Positions 8,224-17,597 are shown, counted from the stretch's first letter. The stretch: DNA of 52,849 bases from Acidobacteriota bacterium (GCA_030066195.1 JASJCB010000084.1:1-52849), one strand, 5' to 3'. Numbers and translations are program-made. The notes: a model not told the origin generated them from the sequence alone.

Positions 8224-9780
8224 ATGACGAGTAAGGACGACGATCACGTAGTCATTTTCGACACCACCTTGAGAGACGGCGAGCAATCCCCCGGCGCATC
8301 CATGAATCTATCGGAGAAATTGACCGTGGCCCATGCGCTCGCCGAGCTCGGCGTCGACGTGATCGAAGCGGGTTTCCCCATCGCCTCACCCGGTGATTTC
8401 GAGGCTGTCCGGGAAATCGCGCGCCAGGTGCGCGGCCCCGCGATCGCGGGTTTGGCCCGTTGCAATCCCGCCGATATCGACCGTGCCCGGGAAGCCCTGA
8501 AAGAAGCGGAACGCGCCCGGATTCACGTATTCCTGGCCACCAGCCCCATCCACCGCGAACACAAGCTGCGCATGAGCAAGGAAGAGGTCTTGCTTCGCAC
8601 CGAAGAGGGCGTGGCTCACGCCAAACAATACTGCGACGACATCGAATTCAGCGCCGAGGACGCGGCCCGCACCGAACCCGAATTCCTGGCCGAGGTCGTC
8701 ACCCGAGCCATTGCGGCGGGCGCTACCACCATCAATGTCCCCGACACCGTGGGCTACGCCATGCCGGAACAGTTCGGCGGCCTGATCCGCTACCTGATCA
8801 CCAACGTGCCCAACAGCGACAGGGCGATCTTCTCGGTTCACTGTCACAATGACCTGGGGATGGCCGTGGCCAACAGCCTGGCCGCCGTCCAAGCGGGCGC
8901 CCGCCAGGTGGAATGCACGATCAACGGCATCGGCGAACGGGCGGGTAACTGCTCTTTGGAAGAAATCGTGATGGCCCTGCGCACCCGCAAGGACTACTTC
9001 GATCTGACCACGGGCATCGACACCACACACCTGTTTCCCACCAGTCAACTGGTCAGCTCGGTAACGGGCATGGCGGTTCAACGCAACAAAGCGATCGTTG
9101 GCAGCAACGCGTTTGCGCATGAGGCGGGCATCCACCAACACGGCGTACTGATGCACCAGGAAACCTACGAGATCATGAAGCCGGAAGACGTGGGCGTAAG
9201 CAGCAACCAACTGGTGCTGGGCAAACACAGCGGTCGCCATGCACTGCAAGCCTGGGTCAAGGACAACGGCTACCTGCTGGACGACGGTCGCTTCCAGAGG
9301 GTTTTCGAGGAATTCAAGGTGCTGGCCGACCGCAAGAAGGAAATCTACGATGCCGACCTGCACGCCCTGGTGGAAGGCGGTTTGAACAACGAAGACGGCC
9401 CTTGGACGATCGAGACGGTGCAAACAAGCGCGGGTACCGGCAGCATTCCCACGGCCGCGGTCTGTCTGCGTTACCTGGATGACGAGAGGAGGCACCAGGA
9501 AGCGGCCCACGGCGACGGTCCGGTGGAAGCACTCTACCGCGCCATCGAACGCATCGTGGGTGTCAGGGCCAAACTGAAACGCTACCAACTGCGCTCGGTT
9601 ACCCGAGGCAAGGACGCCATGGGCGATGTGAGCATCGAGGTCAGCATCGACGACAAAACCTACCACGGCCACGCGGCAAGCACCGACATCATCGAGGCCA
9701 GCGGCAAGGCATTCCTGAACGTGGTCAACCGCTACCTGAAAACGAAAACCCCACAAGCCGAGGAGGCGGTGCCGGCATGA
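8224..9780 (+). CDS. leuA: 2-isopropylmalate synthase
   Basis: 518 residues. Condenses 2-oxoisovalerate with acetyl-CoA, the committed step of leucine synthesis. The TIM barrel opens with FDTTLRDGEQSPGASM, has HCHNDLGMAVANSLAAV (metal-binding His) and GIGERAGN, then the regulatory LeuA_dimer domain over the last roughly 130 residues, the usual site of leucine feedback. The ATG at 8224 is preceded by GAGGAG; an in-frame start five codons upstream overlaps that ribosome site and is unlikely. It is separated from leuB by two terminator hairpins, so it is probably controlled apart from the rest of the cluster. Confidence 0.96.
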   Translation: MTSKDDDHVVIFDTTLRDGEQSPGASMNLSEKLTVAHALAELGVDVIEAGFPIASPGDFEAVREIARQVRGPAIAGLARCNPADIDRAREALKEAERARIHVFLATSPIHREHKLRMSKEEVLLRTEEGVAHAKQYCDDIEFSAEDAARTEPEFLAEVVTRAIAAGATTINVPDTVGYAMPEQFGGLIRYLITNVPNSDRAIFSVHCHNDLGMAVANSLAAVQAGARQVECTINGIGERAGNCSLEEIVMALRTRKDYFDLTTGIDTTHLFPTSQLVSSVTGMAVQRNKAIVGSNAFAHEAGIHQHGVLMHQETYEIMKPEDVGVSSNQLVLGKHSGRHALQAWVKDNGYLLDDGRFQRVFEEFKVLADRKKEIYDADLHALVEGGLNNEDGPWTIETVQTSAGTGSIPTAAVCLRYLDDERRHQEAAHGDGPVEALYRAIERIVGVRAKLKRYQLRSVTRGKDAMGDVSIEVSIDDKTYHGHAASTDIIEASGKAFLNVVNRYLKTKTPQAEEAVPA

Positions 9781-9795
9781 GTTGATGTCTCTCCG

Positions 9796-9834
9796 GGAGG
9801 CTGTCGGCCGGACCGGGTCGCGGCCTCCTTTTTT
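9796..9834 (+). terminator. intrinsic terminator after leuA
   Basis: GGAGGC (9796-9801) pairs with GCCTCC (9823-9828), followed by six T. It lies 16 bp after the leuA stop. Confidence 0.75.
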
Positions 9835-9935
9835 CGGGTGTGGTTTCAACTGAGAGAGCCGGTCTGTAACCAGGCCCTATGCCGGGTTACCGTCGCATCC
9901 TCAAGCTCGGCTTTTCCGACCATGCCGGGACAGTG

Positions 9936-9941
9936 TATAAT
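9936..9941 (+). promoter_or_regulatory. -10 box TATAAT before tas
   Basis: A perfect TATAAT lies 28 bp before the GTG start of the aldo-keto reductase. The matching -35 region (about 9913) is poor. The box falls between the leuA terminator and the gene, which is where a promoter is expected. Confidence 0.4.
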
Positions 9942-9969
9942 CCTTGTTCCGACTAAGCGGGAGGATGCC

Positions 9970-11001
9970 GTGCAATACAACCGATTGGGTGATTCGGACC
10001 TGGAGGTCAGCGAGGTCTGCCTGGGCACCATGACCTTCGGAGAACAAAATACCGAAGGGGAAGGTCACCGACAACTGGACTATGCCGTGGAACGCGGCGT
10101 CAATTTCATCGATACCGCCGAGATGTACCCGGTGCCCGCGAGCGCCGAGACCCAGGGCGCTACCGAATCCATCGTCGGCTCATGGCTTGCCCGGGGTAAT
10201 CGGGACAAGGTCATTCTGGCCACCAAGGTCGCCGGACGCAGTCCCATGACCTGGATTCGCAACGGCAGCGGCCATGATCGCGCCAATATCCGCGCGGCGA
10301 TCGAGACCAGTCTTACCCGGCTGCGAACCGATTACGTGGACCTGTACCAACTCCACTGGCCGGACCGTTACACGCCGCGATTCGGCGGCCTGGCTTTTCA
10401 CCGGAAACACTACCGCGACGGCGCGCCCTTCCAGGAGAGCCTGGAGACCCTGAACGATCTGGTCAGGGAAGGCAAGATTCGCCACTGGGGCGTCAGCAAT
10501 GAAACCCCTTACGGCATCGGTCAGTTCGTCAAACTTGCCGAACAAAACGGTTTCCCCAAACCCGTCAGCATCCAAAATGCCTACAACCTGCTCAACCGTG
10601 TCTTCGATGTCCACCTGGCCGAGACCGTCTTTCACGAAAACATCGGCCTGCTGGCCTATTCCCCGCTGGGTTTCGGGTACCTGACCGGTAAATACCGCAA
10701 CGGGGCCAGGCCCGAGGGTTCGCGTATCCAACGTTTTCCCAACTATGCTCAGCGCTACCGGGATAAGACCAATGCCGAGGAAGCCGTCGATGCCTACGCC
10801 GAACTGGCCGGCGACCACGGCCTGACCGAAATGGCGCTACAATTCTGTAAGTCGCGTCCCTTCTGCAAGAGCACCATCATCGGCGCCACCGATATGGGCC
10901 AACTCAAGCAGAACATCGACGCGTTCGACGGTGAATTGAGCGACGACCGGTTGAAGGAAATCGAAGCCGTTCATCGCCGTTATCCCAACCCCTGTCCCTA
11001 A
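9970..11001 (+). CDS. tas: NADP(H)-dependent aldo-keto reductase, Tas family
   Basis: 343 residues from the GTG at 9970, which has GCGGGAGG six bases before it. The reading frame is open further upstream but without family-like sequence. The protein closely follows E. coli Tas (346 residues) as I remember it: VCLGTMTFGEQNTEGEGH, the DTAEMYPVPASAETQG segment with the catalytic Tyr, the DLYQLHWPDR strand, GVSNETPYG, and the C-terminal STIIGATDMGQLKQNI cofactor motif. It is a cytosolic TIM-barrel oxidoreductase; the physiological substrate of the family is not settled. Only 18 bp separate its stop from the next gene, so the two are probably cotranscribed. Confidence 0.88.
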   Translation: MQYNRLGDSDLEVSEVCLGTMTFGEQNTEGEGHRQLDYAVERGVNFIDTAEMYPVPASAETQGATESIVGSWLARGNRDKVILATKVAGRSPMTWIRNGSGHDRANIRAAIETSLTRLRTDYVDLYQLHWPDRYTPRFGGLAFHRKHYRDGAPFQESLETLNDLVREGKIRHWGVSNETPYGIGQFVKLAEQNGFPKPVSIQNAYNLLNRVFDVHLAETVFHENIGLLAYSPLGFGYLTGKYRNGARPEGSRIQRFPNYAQRYRDKTNAEEAVDAYAELAGDHGLTEMALQFCKSRPFCKSTIIGATDMGQLKQNIDAFDGELSDDRLKEIEAVHRRYPNPCP

Positions 11002-11019
11002 ATCGGGAGATTGTCTTCC

Positions 11020-12852
11020 ATGGAACCCGAAACACCCCGACCCTTCGGGCCCTATCGCCTCGGCGATTGGACCGTCCAGCCCGCCGCACATGCCCTGACC
11101 CGCGACGGCCGCTCCGTTCAGGTGGAGCCCCGCCTGATGAAATTGCTCTGCCTGTTTGCGGCCCGGGCCGGCGAGGTCATTCCCAGGGAGACCATCGTGG
11201 CGGAGATCTGGGAGGAACAACACGTCTCGGCCGAGGGTGTTTCCGTGGCCCTACACGAACTGCGCAAGGCCCTGGGTGACGATGCGCGCAATCCCCGGTA
11301 CATCAAAACCATTCGCAAGGCCGGCTTTCAGCTGATTGCGCCCGTCCGTCAGGGCGTAGCGGAAGCCGAAATCGCGGCGGAAGCCCGGACGGAAGAAAAA
11401 CCGACCGCAACCCCCGAACAGGCCCCTCCAACCTCCGGCAAACGTCGCATGCATCTCCTGGCCGTTCCCGTTCTTGCGGTTCTCCTCGTCCTGGCCGTGC
11501 GCATGGCGGGCATTTCGCCCGGGGCGGACGCCGTTGCGCAACCCACCATCGCGGTGCTGCCCTTCGCGACCATGTCCGGTGAAAGCGAGCAGGCCTTCTT
11601 TGCCGAGGGCATCACCGAGGCTTTGATCAACGACCTGGCCCAAAACACCGACATCCGTGTCCTGCCCCGGCGTTCCGTCCTGCGCTACGCGGACTCCACC
11701 CTCGGTCCCCGCCAATTGGGCAAAACCCTAGGGGTCAGGCAATGCGTGGAAGGCGCGGTCCAGGTGGTCGGCAATCGCATCATGGTGACCGTTCAAGTGC
11801 TGGATACCGAGGAGGAACAGCATCTGTGGGCCGAGAGTTATGAAAAGGATATCAAGGATTTCTTCCGCATCCGTCGCGAGGTGGCCCTGGACCTGGTGCG
11901 CTTCTTTCGGGGTAATGAAGGCGGCCTGAGGCCCAACCCCTCCGGCCGCGCGCCCGATGTCTACTATTCCTATTTGAAGGGACGTCACTATTTGGATCGG
12001 AGAACCGTCGGCGATGCCCACAAGGCAATCGGACATTTCAACCTGGCCGTGCGCAAAGACCCGAACTATGCGGAAGCCCACGCGGGCCTTGCCGAGGCCT
12101 ATACCTTCTTCGCCGGCGCCGTGGACCTGCCCTTATCCGAGACCAGGAACCGGGCCGTGAAGCATGTAAACCGAGCCCTGGCTTTAAATGACAAATTGGC
12201 GGATGCGCACCTGGTCCGAGGCGTGCTGGCCTTGATCCACAACTGGCGCTGGGACGAGGCCGAGCAGCACCTCCAAGAAACGCTGCGACTACATCCCACC
12301 CATATCCGGGGCCGGCTTTGGACCGGCCTCCTGGAAACCGCGCGCGGTCGTTACGACCGGGCCGCGGGATACCTGGCCGATGCGGCCGGCCTGGATCCGG
12401 CTTCGCCCGAAACATCGTTCTACCTGGGCTTCTATCACCTGTTGCAAAACGAATCGGATCGCGCCGGCGTCCATCTGGGTCACACGGTCGGCCTGAACCC
12501 CGACCATATGGATGCCAGGCTCTGGCGCATGCAGGCCGCTCGCCGGGCTGATGAGGACCTGTCTTCCGTTCTTTCCCGACGCGTTGCCGCCAGCCCGCCC
12601 TATGTGGCCGATCGGCTGATTGCCCTGCGCAACGGACTGCAAAACGGCACGCTGCCGGAATCCTTCGAGGGAACGTCGCCCGTTACCCTGGCCGCGTTCT
12701 ATGCCGAGGCCGGGCATCGCGACATTGCCGCCGATTTGCTGAAGCGCGCCGGCGAAATGCGCGACCCCTTGTTTATCTTTGCCCGGAACCTGGCTTTTAC
12801 CCGAAAACTACCGGATTCGACCGGCCTTACCGGCGCTTTACCCTCGCCCTGA
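11020..12852 (+). CDS. CadC-like winged-helix regulator with TM, TolB-like domain and TPRs
   Basis: 610 residues from the ATG at 11020 (GGGAG ten bases upstream). Residues 10-108 form an OmpR-type winged helix (Trans_reg_C) ending in IKTIRKAGFQLIAPV. Residues 145-163 form one transmembrane helix after KRRMH. Residues 175-290 resemble the FlgO/TolB N-terminal-like domain of adenylate cyclases and ToxR-type regulators (TIAVLPFATMSGESEQAFFAEGITEAL). TPR-like helices follow to about residue 520. The protein has no receiver domain, so it probably works as a one-component membrane regulator with DNA-binding in the cytoplasm and TPRs outside. Its target genes cannot be told from the sequence. Confidence 0.8.
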   Translation: MEPETPRPFGPYRLGDWTVQPAAHALTRDGRSVQVEPRLMKLLCLFAARAGEVIPRETIVAEIWEEQHVSAEGVSVALHELRKALGDDARNPRYIKTIRKAGFQLIAPVRQGVAEAEIAAEARTEEKPTATPEQAPPTSGKRRMHLLAVPVLAVLLVLAVRMAGISPGADAVAQPTIAVLPFATMSGESEQAFFAEGITEALINDLAQNTDIRVLPRRSVLRYADSTLGPRQLGKTLGVRQCVEGAVQVVGNRIMVTVQVLDTEEEQHLWAESYEKDIKDFFRIRREVALDLVRFFRGNEGGLRPNPSGRAPDVYYSYLKGRHYLDRRTVGDAHKAIGHFNLAVRKDPNYAEAHAGLAEAYTFFAGAVDLPLSETRNRAVKHVNRALALNDKLADAHLVRGVLALIHNWRWDEAEQHLQETLRLHPTHIRGRLWTGLLETARGRYDRAAGYLADAAGLDPASPETSFYLGFYHLLQNESDRAGVHLGHTVGLNPDHMDARLWRMQAARRADEDLSSVLSRRVAASPPYVADRLIALRNGLQNGTLPESFEGTSPVTLAAFYAEAGHRDIAADLLKRAGEMRDPLFIFARNLAFTRKLPDSTGLTGALPSP

Positions 12853-13334
12853 TCGATCGTCGAAGTTAACGACAAGGCCGTGTCGAATATGTGGTGAGGT
12901 TTCGGGACATCTCCTGGGAATCAGTACGTTTCAGATTGATCAGGCTGCACAACCCGGACAGTTGAGGCACTGCACTTTTTTGGGTTTCGGTTTGCGGTTT
13001 GATAAGGTGATTCGAAATACCAGGCGCAGTAGTTTGAAATGCATCGATCGGAACTCCGTTTGCATTTAGCCGGTTAAGGTTTAGCGCTCGGGCAAGGTGC
13101 AGCTCGGAGCGCAAAGGTTTGATCCGGATTTCTTTTTTGGTTTTCCAGGGTGTCGACGAAAGGATATGACACGTCGAAAAACCTTTCTCTCTCTAATAAT
13201 TATAGACATATTATCGATTCTATCAAGGTTAAAAAAATCAAAGAGGCGTAAAAGCACCTCCCGTGCCGGCACACTGAACCCAATTCACACCTTTGTGTGA
13301 GAGATCACAGAACGTGGGTGCGGATATTTTCCAC

Positions 13335-13363
13335 TTGACACATGTTAAAACCGTACCTACATT
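13335..13363 (+). promoter_or_regulatory. sigma70-type promoter with no gene behind it
   Basis: A perfect TTGACA (13335-13340) is followed by a 17-base spacer and TACATT (13358-13363, 4/6 match). The predicted start is near 13370. The first structure transcribed would be the hairpin at 13374-13394. Confidence 0.55.
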
Positions 13364-13373
13364 GCACTAGGAT

Positions 13374-13405
13374 GCGCTGCTTTATGCCAGGCGCTCATTT
13401 TTCTC
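13374..13405 (+). terminator. promoter-proximal terminator-like hairpin
   Basis: GCGCTG (13374-13379) pairs with CAGGCGC (13388-13394, one bulged G) around an 8-base loop. A T-rich run with five T in a row follows. Being within a few bases of the predicted start, it would limit the transcript to about 35 bases unless it is overridden. Confidence 0.4.
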
Positions 13406-13667
13406 TTTTCCATTTTATTCAAAGACAACTTACCTCACACCGAAGTATTTGATTAAGAGGTATCGACAATTGAAAAAGCGATTACGGTTTTAGTCAGGCC
13501 TGTCCCTTGACTTGGATGTTTCCCCGTGGCATCCGTGTTGGGCGGGAAAAGTTACGCCGGTAGTCTTCGCATGACCATGCAGCCTTGCTGCGCACTCATG
13601 TTGTATCATCGCGAGAGGCTGCACGCCAATTACCCGCCTGACACGCATGCTCCGGGAAGACCCGGGA

Positions 13668-14609
13668 TTATCGCTGTCTATGTTGGGCCAGGACGACGCC
13701 TGCAATAACCAGGACACCGCCGATTACCACTGGAGTGGTGGGTAATTCGTCCAGGATCAACCAGGCCAGGACGGCGGTGAAGGCCGGTTGCAGATTGGCG
13801 AAGACAGCGGTTTGACCGGCCTCCAATCGGGTCAGGGCCCAGGTCCAGAGCGTGAAGGCAATCACCGAGGTCATGCCGGAAAGGTAAAACAGACCCAGCC
13901 AACCGCCCCAGCCGGGTTGGGACCAGTCGAAATCGCCCAGCACCCAAGGCGTCATGGGGATCAAGCTCAAGGCGCCGGCGCCGAACGCCCAGACATTGGC
14001 GCGCATGGCATCCATCCGGCCCATCAAATCTTTGCCGATGAGGGTATAGGCGGCCCAGGCGACAACGGCGAGCAGGAGCAGAAAATCGCCGAACAGATAG
14101 TCGGCGTTCAGGTCAAGTCCGCGACCGGCCAGAACCAACACCACGCCGAAGATCGCGGCGGCAATACCGATAAATTTAAGCCAGGTGAGCGACTCGCCCA
14201 GCAGGAAACGGGCGGCGACCAGGACCAGGATGGGCGTGAAGGCGTAGAGCAGGGCCGCGTTGATGGGCGAGGTGTATTTGACGCCGGTCAGAAACAACAG
14301 TTGGTTGGCGGTGACGCCGGTCAGGCCCAACCAGGCCAGCCGGTGGATATCCCCACGCTTCAGGGGAGTCCGTTCTTTTTTGCGGGGGAACAGGTAATAG
14401 ATAGCGAAGATGAGGACGAAGCTCAACTGAATGCGGAACCAGCCCAGATCCAGCGGCGCGAAGACCTGGGTGGTTTTTTTGGCAACAAGGAAGGTGCCGG
14501 CGGCAATCCAGGCGACCGTGGTCAGGGCGATATAGGCGGGCAACCGTTCGGAAAGCGGGGCGGGAGCCTTGTCGTGGTTTTTCAGTGGATTTTGCAAGCA
14601 GACTCCCAT
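13668..14609 (-). CDS. EamA/DMT-family transporter
   Basis: 313 residues with about ten hydrophobic helices arranged as two EamA repeats (roughly residues 25-155 and 170-305). Typical segments are TPILVLVAARFLLGESLTWLK at the end of repeat 1 and LEAGQTAVFANLQPAFTAVL followed by LPTTPVVIGGVLVIAGVVL in repeat 2. An inner-membrane drug/metabolite exporter or permease; the substrate cannot be deduced. It is divergent from the TPR gene at 14780, with 170 bp between them. Confidence 0.85.
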   Translation of the reverse strand: MGVCLQNPLKNHDKAPAPLSERLPAYIALTTVAWIAAGTFLVAKKTTQVFAPLDLGWFRIQLSFVLIFAIYYLFPRKKERTPLKRGDIHRLAWLGLTGVTANQLLFLTGVKYTSPINAALLYAFTPILVLVAARFLLGESLTWLKFIGIAAAIFGVVLVLAGRGLDLNADYLFGDFLLLLAVVAWAAYTLIGKDLMGRMDAMRANVWAFGAGALSLIPMTPWVLGDFDWSQPGWGGWLGLFYLSGMTSVIAFTLWTWALTRLEAGQTAVFANLQPAFTAVLAWLILDELPTTPVVIGGVLVIAGVVLAQHRQR

Positions 14610-14695
14610 TCGTCAACGATCGGCATATTAAACCACATACGCGTGTTTATAAAGTCGGGGAAGAAGCAGCCGGCGCGAATAAACCATTTCCTGCT

Positions 14696-14724
14696 TTGAC
14701 GACAGGGTAGTTCCGTGGGAAAAT
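14696..14724 (+). promoter_or_regulatory. sigma70-type promoter for the TPR gene
   Basis: TTGACG (14696-14701), 17-base spacer, GAAAAT (14719-14724). It lies in the divergent spacer. Just before the gene, CAGGGG and CCCCTG (14743-14771 region) could form a stem around an A-rich loop and end directly at the GAGG ribosome site. Confidence 0.45.
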
Positions 14725-14779
14725 AGGACCGACTCAATCGGGCCAGGGGGAGCAAAAACAAAAAACCCCTGAGGATGCT

Positions 14780-16276
14780 TTGCTAAAAAAAGATCGGTAC
14801 CAAATGACCAACCTGCTCGAATTCGACGGAGGGAACTTGAATCCTCGTCTCGAGCAGGACGCCAGGAAGCGTATGCTGCGTCTTCGGGCGGAATTGGACA
14901 AGGTCGAAACGCGGCTGGAAAGGATGAAGCTGTACCTGGAGTTGGCCCAGGCATGTTTCGACGCTCGTGAGCCGGCGGAGGCTGAGGAATACTGGTCCGA
15001 GGCCCTGGGTCTCTGTGACCGCGTGGGCGACAGGCATATTGCGGTCCATTGCCTCAGTAACCTGGGCCTGGTGTCTCTTGCCACGGCCAAGAACGATGAG
15101 GCAGCCAAACGCCTGTTCCGCGCCCTGAGCATTTACGACGAATTGAACGAGCGGCCAGGTCTGGCCGACACCCACCATCGCCTGGGCGCCGTTTATTACA
15201 CCCTGGGGAAATGGGACGAGTCCATTCACCATTTCGAAGCGTCCTGCCGATTCGGCAACGAGTTGAACGACCGCTTGCGCCAGGCGCTTGCCTACGACTC
15301 CCTGGCGCCGCTCTACCGCGCCCAGGGCAACGAGTCCGCCGCGGAAAACGCCCTGCGCCACGCCATCAATTACTACACGGCCCTGGGCGACCCGCGCGAC
15401 CGGGCCCGTTGCATGTGCCTGCTGGCCGAGGTGGTCGAGGCACGCGGCGATCACGAGACCGCGGCCGCCACCGCGGAAGAGTCGCTGGCCCTGCTTGAAA
15501 AAGAGGGCGACAGCCTGGGTTGGGCCCTGCAAGCCGCCCGCCTGGTGACCTTCTATTTGGACACCAATCGCCGGGTTACCGGTCGAGACCTTGTCAATAA
15601 GGCGCGCACCATCCTCGACGAACGCGGTTACTTCGGTGAAATGGGCTATGTCTTCAGGGCTTTGGGCGATATCGAGACCCGTGCCGGGCACCTGACCGGA
15701 GCGCTCAAGTTCTACACCGGCGCCCGCCGCCGCTTCCTGCAACTGGGCGACCAGCGAGGGATTGCAACCGTGGAAGAAAAGATCGGCCGCCTGGAAGAAG
15801 GCCAGAACCAGATCGACTGGGCTCGCGAACACTATACCTCGGCGCTGCCGCGTTTCCGCAAGCTGGGCGACCTGCCCCGCATGTCGGCCATTTTGCGAGG
15901 TTTGGGACGCCTGGCTTTGAAGAACAACCGGCCCAGCCAGGCAACCGAATACTACCAGCAGGCCTTCGACCTGGACCGCAAGGTGGGCAACCCCGGCATG
16001 CTGGCGCTCGGCGCCGACTACCTGGCCGAAATCAATTCCGCGCGCAACAAGCACGAGCGCGCCCTGGAAATGGCTGAACTGGCTTTGGAATGGGCCCGGC
16101 AAACCGACAGCGAGGCCGAGGCCAACGCGCTGGCTCGACTGGGTGAGGTTCGACAACGCGCCGGTTTCCCGGACGAGGCCCGCCGTTACTACAGCGAAGC
16201 CCAGGAAGCCTACAAGAAGCTGGGCTCCCCGGGCCAGGATAAAATGAGAAGCGCCCTGCAAGGGCTCGCCCGCTGA
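14780..16276 (+). CDS. TPR-repeat protein of unknown partner
   Basis: 498 residues if the TTG at 14780 is used (GAGG five bases before it); an ATG at 14804 gives 490 but has no visible ribosome site. After a short charged helix the protein is almost entirely tetratricopeptide repeats, for example LADTHHRLGAVYYTLGKWDE, with about ten helix pairs recurring every 38-42 residues. There is no signal peptide or membrane segment, so a cytosolic scaffold is likely. It resembles the TPR arrays of Rap/kinesin-light-chain-like proteins in general pattern only. The AlkC-like gene follows 52 bp later on the same strand, but a functional link is not evident. Confidence 0.75.
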   Translation: MLKKDRYQMTNLLEFDGGNLNPRLEQDARKRMLRLRAELDKVETRLERMKLYLELAQACFDAREPAEAEEYWSEALGLCDRVGDRHIAVHCLSNLGLVSLATAKNDEAAKRLFRALSIYDELNERPGLADTHHRLGAVYYTLGKWDESIHHFEASCRFGNELNDRLRQALAYDSLAPLYRAQGNESAAENALRHAINYYTALGDPRDRARCMCLLAEVVEARGDHETAAATAEESLALLEKEGDSLGWALQAARLVTFYLDTNRRVTGRDLVNKARTILDERGYFGEMGYVFRALGDIETRAGHLTGALKFYTGARRRFLQLGDQRGIATVEEKIGRLEEGQNQIDWAREHYTSALPRFRKLGDLPRMSAILRGLGRLALKNNRPSQATEYYQQAFDLDRKVGNPGMLALGADYLAEINSARNKHERALEMAELALEWARQTDSEAEANALARLGEVRQRAGFPDEARRYYSEAQEAYKKLGSPGQDKMRSALQGLAR

Positions 16277-16328
16277 CCTCAGGGTCCGTGGAAGCGGCGT
16301 TCTCAATTCCCAAGCCGAGGAGCTTTTC

Positions 16329-17408
16329 ATGGCAGAGCCTTTGAAAAACGTCTACAGTTCCGCATTCATCGATCGGCTCGCCGGGGCGGTCGCCACTGTA
16401 TGGCGCCCGTTCGACAAGACTCGGTTTACGAACCTGGTTTTCGACGAAGACTGGCCCGCTCGGGAATTGAAAGACCGCATGCAGCACATTGCCGTTTGCC
16501 TGAACGCCTGCCTGCCCCGATCCTACCGTGAGGCGCTGCACATCCTGAACCGGACGGCCCCGGCTTTCGGCGGTTTCGAGGCCATGTTCTTCCCCGCTTT
16601 CGTGGAGACCTACGGGCTGTACGACTGGGAGGCGTCCCTACCGGCGCTGGCTCACCTGACGCGCTTCTCCAGTTCGGAGTTCGCGGTTCGCCCCTTCATC
16701 AAAGCCGACACGCCGAGGATGATGGCGCAAATGACCCGCTGGGCCGAGGACGAGAACCTGCATGTCCGCAGGCTGGCTTCCGAGGGCTGCCGGCCGCGCC
16801 TGCCCTGGGCCGTGGCCCTGCCGCAATTCAAGGCCGACCCGTCGCCCGTCCTGCCCGTTCTGGAGCGGCTTAAGGCCGACCCGGAAGAATACGTGCGTCG
16901 CAGCGTCGCCAACAACCTCAACGATATTGCCAAGGACCACCCCGTCCTGGTGCTGGACATCGCCGAGCGATGGCTGGGATCGAACAGGAAAACGGATCGG
17001 GTAGTCAAACACGCCTGCCGGTCGCTGCTGAAAGCCGGTAACCCTCGCGCCATGCGTCTCTTCGGTTTCGGTGATCCGGCGGCGGTCACGGTCACCACGC
17101 CCCGGCTGGACAAAGAGCGGGTTCCGATCGGCGCTACCCTCGGCTTTCGGTTCAACCTTTGCCTGGGGGGTAACCGCCCGGAAAAACTGCGCGTTGAATA
17201 CGCCGTCGATTACCTGAAGGCGGGCGGCAAACACAACCGCAAGGTATTCAAAATCGGCGAGAAGATCTACCCGCCCGGTGAAACGGAGGTAGCGCGCAAT
17301 CAGTCCTTCCAACAACGCACCACCCGCAAGCATTATCCCGGTCCGCACTTCCTGGCCGTGATCATCAACGGGGTCGAAAAAACGAGGATTCCCTTCGAGG
17401 TAATCTGA
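16329..17408 (+). CDS. alkC: DNA alkylation repair protein, AlkC-type glycosylase
   Basis: 359 residues. The middle (about 145-205) has the HEAT-like-repeat signature of the AlkC/AlkD superfamily: HVRRLASEGCRPRLPWAVAL followed by EEYVRRSVANNLNDIAKDHP. These helices hold alkylated DNA, and the family removes 3-methyladenine-type lesions without flipping the base. The last roughly 115 residues (from VTVTTPRLDKERVPIGATL) are beta-rich and resemble the Ig-like C-terminal extension known in part of the AlkC family. A GAGGAG ribosome site precedes the ATG. It is cytosolic; the substrate range is inferred from the family. Confidence 0.82.
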   Translation: MAEPLKNVYSSAFIDRLAGAVATVWRPFDKTRFTNLVFDEDWPARELKDRMQHIAVCLNACLPRSYREALHILNRTAPAFGGFEAMFFPAFVETYGLYDWEASLPALAHLTRFSSSEFAVRPFIKADTPRMMAQMTRWAEDENLHVRRLASEGCRPRLPWAVALPQFKADPSPVLPVLERLKADPEEYVRRSVANNLNDIAKDHPVLVLDIAERWLGSNRKTDRVVKHACRSLLKAGNPRAMRLFGFGDPAAVTVTTPRLDKERVPIGATLGFRFNLCLGGNRPEKLRVEYAVDYLKAGGKHNRKVFKIGEKIYPPGETEVARNQSFQQRTTRKHYPGPHFLAVIINGVEKTRIPFEVI

Positions 17409-17470
17409 ATCCTCGGAAGCTTGCCGCCGCGCTTTGAATACGAGCGTTTTTACCCGCGAACGCAAACCGC

Positions 17471-17496
17471 AAAAACCCCGCCGGTTTTAGGTTTTT
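17471..17496 (+). terminator. possible intrinsic terminator after alkC
   Basis: AAAACC (17472-17477) pairs with GGTTTT (17483-17488) around CCGCC, then AGG and a T run (17492-17496). The stem is weak, and the A/T symmetry would let it act on either strand. Confidence 0.4.
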
Positions 17497-17569
17497 CCCT
17501 TTAGCGCTGCCGATTTCGAAGCTTTTCAGGGCTCGACTCTATTAATTTCACCCCAGGTGACTAAAAGGC

Positions 17570-17597
17570 TTGCCGCAAGGGGGTATTCCAGTATATA
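17570..17597 (+). promoter_or_regulatory. promoter of the mre operon
   Basis: TTGCCG (17570-17575), 16-base spacer, TATATA (17592-17597). The predicted start is near 17604, giving a leader of about 80 bases before the mreB ATG. It is the only good promoter-like site between alkC and mreB. Confidence 0.5.

Larger units (their letters stand above)
12853..13667. other. 815-bp gene-poor stretch
   Basis: No open frame here has convincing codon use. The part from about 13130 to 13470 is richer in A and T than its neighbours. It holds a sigma70-like promoter (13335-13363), a terminator-like hairpin right after it (13374-13405), and a seven-codon TTG-start frame behind AGAGG (13470-13493). A short inverted repeat GCGCTC...GAGCGC lies at 13084-13112, and a small CCGGG/CCCGG hairpin at 13652-13665 is next to the stop of the EamA gene. 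No tRNA fold was seen. Confidence 0.6.

Noticed and set aside
12866..13114. 82-codon minus-strand frame after the regulator gene
   Set aside because: No ribosome site, atypical codon use, no recognisable motifs.
13296..13309. TGTGAGAGATCACA, similar to a CRP site
   Set aside because: Half-sites are separated by four bases, not the six of the CRP consensus, and no gene depends on it.
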